Assembly: GCA_018712425.1 (NCBI GenBank)
Contig: DVHA01000103.1
Span: 1-5,013 of the forward strand
Origin: Candidatus Faecivivens stercoravium
GTDB taxonomy: Bacteria > Bacillota > Clostridia > Oscillospirales > Ruminococcaceae
Reading direction: 5' to 3'
Length of the DNA: 5,013 nucleotides
The position numbers and the translations under genes are program-made. The notes below the pieces were generated by a model that did no database searches, had not been told where the DNA came from, and saw only the letters and a program-made list of their open reading frames with translations. Position 1 is the first letter of the stretch; each line of letters opens with the position of its first letter. This document shows positions 4,356 through 5,013 of the stretch, piece by piece.

Positions 4356-4783
4356 AACGGAAGGTTTTGGAAAGCCTGCTGGCGGCGGGCGGGGTTCTGC
4401 TGATGGCGGCGGGGCTTTTGCTGCTGCGGGCATCCCCGGAGGCGGAAAGGGCGGTCCGGGTGGCGCCTTACCTGATGGTGGGCCTCGGGAGCGGGATGTT
4501 CGGCCATGGGATGGGCGGCATCATCAGCCGCCGGGCACTGAAAGGGGCTCCCGATGTCCAGAAGGCGCTGGAAATTGAGCGGACGGACGAACGGAACGTC
4601 ATGATCGGTAATGCCGCCAAGGGGAAGGCGTTTGACCTGATGACCTACCTGTACGGGGCGCTGACCTTTTCTTTCGCGATGATGGATATCGGGATTGCGC
4701 CGGTACTTTTGCTGGTGGCGGCGTACCTCTTTGTCCATGGGTACGCGGTTTACTGGCGGATTCGGCTGGAAAAGGAAATGTGA
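4352..4783 (+). CDS. Four-helix membrane protein of unknown function, partner of the XRE regulator (DUF2178-like)
   Basis: A 143-residue protein with ATG overlapping the regulator's stop codon and GAGGAGG (4338-4344) seven bases upstream. Four hydrophobic segments are visible, near residues 5-25, 36-57, 94-112 and 114-136. Between the second and third is a soluble loop with a conserved-looking stretch, EIERTDERNVMIGNAAKGKAFDLMTY (74-99), which resembles the DERN...KAFD pattern of DUF2178-type proteins; that family assignment is from memory and tentative. A glycine-rich run GLGSGMFGHGMGG (44-56) lies in helix 2. With even helix number, both ends should be on the same side, probably the cytosol given the basic start and the basic RIRLEK end. 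Its role is unknown; pairing with a small XRE protein suggests it tunes or senses something at the membrane. Confidence 0.82.
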   Translation: MKRKVLESLLAAGGVLLMAAGLLLLRASPEAERAVRVAPYLMVGLGSGMFGHGMGGIISRRALKGAPDVQKALEIERTDERNVMIGNAAKGKAFDLMTYLYGALTFSFAMMDIGIAPVLLLVAAYLFVHGYAVYWRIRLEKEM

Positions 4784-4840
4784 AGATGCTTAATTGTTAA
4801 TCCAAATAATTACAATATTTGAAGCATTGAAGGTTTATTT

Positions 4841-4859
4841 CGCTGCCCTTAAGGCAGCG
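4841..4859. repeat. Hairpin CGCTGCC / GGCAGCG
   Basis: Perfect 7-bp arms (4841-4847 and 4853-4859) with a five-base loop, about 60 bp after the membrane protein gene. It could stop transcription of the XRE unit, but no T-run follows in the plus direction; in the minus direction the stem is followed by AAATAAACC, also not a T-run. Confidence 0.5.
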
Positions 4860-4860
4860 A

Positions 4861-4877
4861 CCAAGGGTTCCCCTTGG
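4861..4877. repeat. Hairpin CCAAGGG / CCCTTGG
   Basis: Perfect 7-bp arms (4861-4867 and 4871-4877) with a three-base loop, one base after the previous hairpin. The tight packing of the two argues for a structured RNA or element end rather than a simple terminator. Confidence 0.5.
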
Positions 4878-4903
4878 ATGGGACCAAGCTTCGCCTGGAC
4901 GGA

Positions 4904-4925
4904 CCAGGACCCTTGCGGGCCCTGG
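4904..4925. repeat. Hairpin CCAGGACCC / GGGCCCTGG
   Basis: Nine-base arms (4904-4912 and 4917-4925) pair with a single A-C mismatch around a TTGC loop. The CCAGG arm can instead pair with CCTGG at 4894-4898, so two alternative stems compete for the same strand. Confidence 0.45.
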
Positions 4926-4968
4926 ACCCGCTGTTCGACGCGGCCGTGTCTCCCGCTCCAAACACGTG

Positions 4969-4993
4969 AGACCGTTCGTCAAGCGAACGGTCT
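4969..4993. repeat. Perfect 10-bp inverted repeat AGACCGTTCG / CGAACGGTCT
   Basis: Arms 4969-4978 and 4984-4993 enclose a five-base loop. This is the strongest hairpin in the right-hand region. No T-run follows on the plus strand, so it is not a classical terminator; an element end, an origin-of-transfer-like palindrome or an RNA stem are alternatives. Confidence 0.55.
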
Positions 4994-5013
4994 TCGGAAC
5001 GTTGACTGGACGT

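Larger units (their letters stand above)
4784..5013. other. Gene-free, hairpin-rich region at the right end
   Basis: After about 55 AT-rich bases, composition switches abruptly to GC-rich DNA filled with hairpins, listed separately. No open frame here has a convincing ribosome site or recognisable protein. It may be a structured RNA, the edge of a mobile element, or the upstream region of a gene beyond the window. The sequence gives no direct proof of any of these. Confidence 0.5.

Noticed and set aside
3450..4433. Minus-strand open frame of 327 codons
   Set aside because: It overlaps cbiK in another frame, the control region and the XRE gene on the opposite strand, and shows no domain. It is a shadow.
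4797..4982. Minus-strand open frame of 61 codons at the right end
   Set aside because: It passes through several strong hairpins, has no credible start signals and no recognisable domain.
1..5013. CRISPR array, tRNA, rRNA or insertion sequence
   Set aside because: No regularly spaced repeats, tRNA cloverleaf, rRNA motif or transposase was visible anywhere in the window.

Overview
The window looks like chromosomal DNA from a fairly high-GC Firmicute, most likely a gut clostridium of the Oscillospiraceae kind. The evidence is strong AGGAGG-type ribosome sites, textbook TTGACA/TATAAT promoters in AT-rich gaps, GC-rich coding regions, TTG start use, and a typical clostridial repertoire (PadR with a HAAS membrane partner, a small XRE regulator with a membrane partner, anaerobic-type CbiK). 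The genus-level guess is inference; no rRNA or other taxonomic marker is present.

Layout. Positions 1-53 hold a strong leftward promoter whose start region carries a palindrome matching the cre/LacI-family operator consensus; its gene lies outside the window. Positions 54-486 have no convincing gene but hold several inverted repeats, including a 20-bp sequence present twice and a TTTTTCGACA motif. A small leftward heavy-metal-associated (HMA) protein follows (487-744), with its own promoter and a likely terminator hairpin. Rightward from 889 come a promoter overlapped by a palindrome, a PadR regulator (939-1277) and a HAAS-domain membrane protein (1281-2420). Converging on them is a leftward pair, cbiK (cobaltochelatase-like, 2972-3766) followed by cobO (corrinoid adenosyltransferase, 2421-2948). 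The stop codons of the HAAS gene and cobO abut with no base between them. Beyond a 385-bp divergent control region lies a rightward pair: an XRE-family regulator (4152-4355) overlapping by 4 bp a four-helix membrane protein (4352-4783). The last 230 bp have no gene and are packed with GC-rich hairpins.

How the parts work together. Two units have the same design of a small DNA-binding regulator followed by a membrane protein, each with repeats or a palindrome laid over a near-consensus promoter, which suggests autoregulation. The cbiK-cobO pair belongs to cobalamin (B12) chemistry: metal insertion into sirohydrochlorin and Co-adenosylation of a corrinoid. These are an early and a late step, and no other B12 gene is visible here.

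The most notable observation is in the CbiK-like protein. It keeps the GHG histidine (His145) and an upstream glutamate (Glu90), but two residues expected to bind the metal are replaced: the Glu of the usual VEG motif is Lys176, and the His of the usual AGDHA motif is Ala208. It may be a divergent or repurposed chelatase. I see no clearly new multi-gene system in this window.
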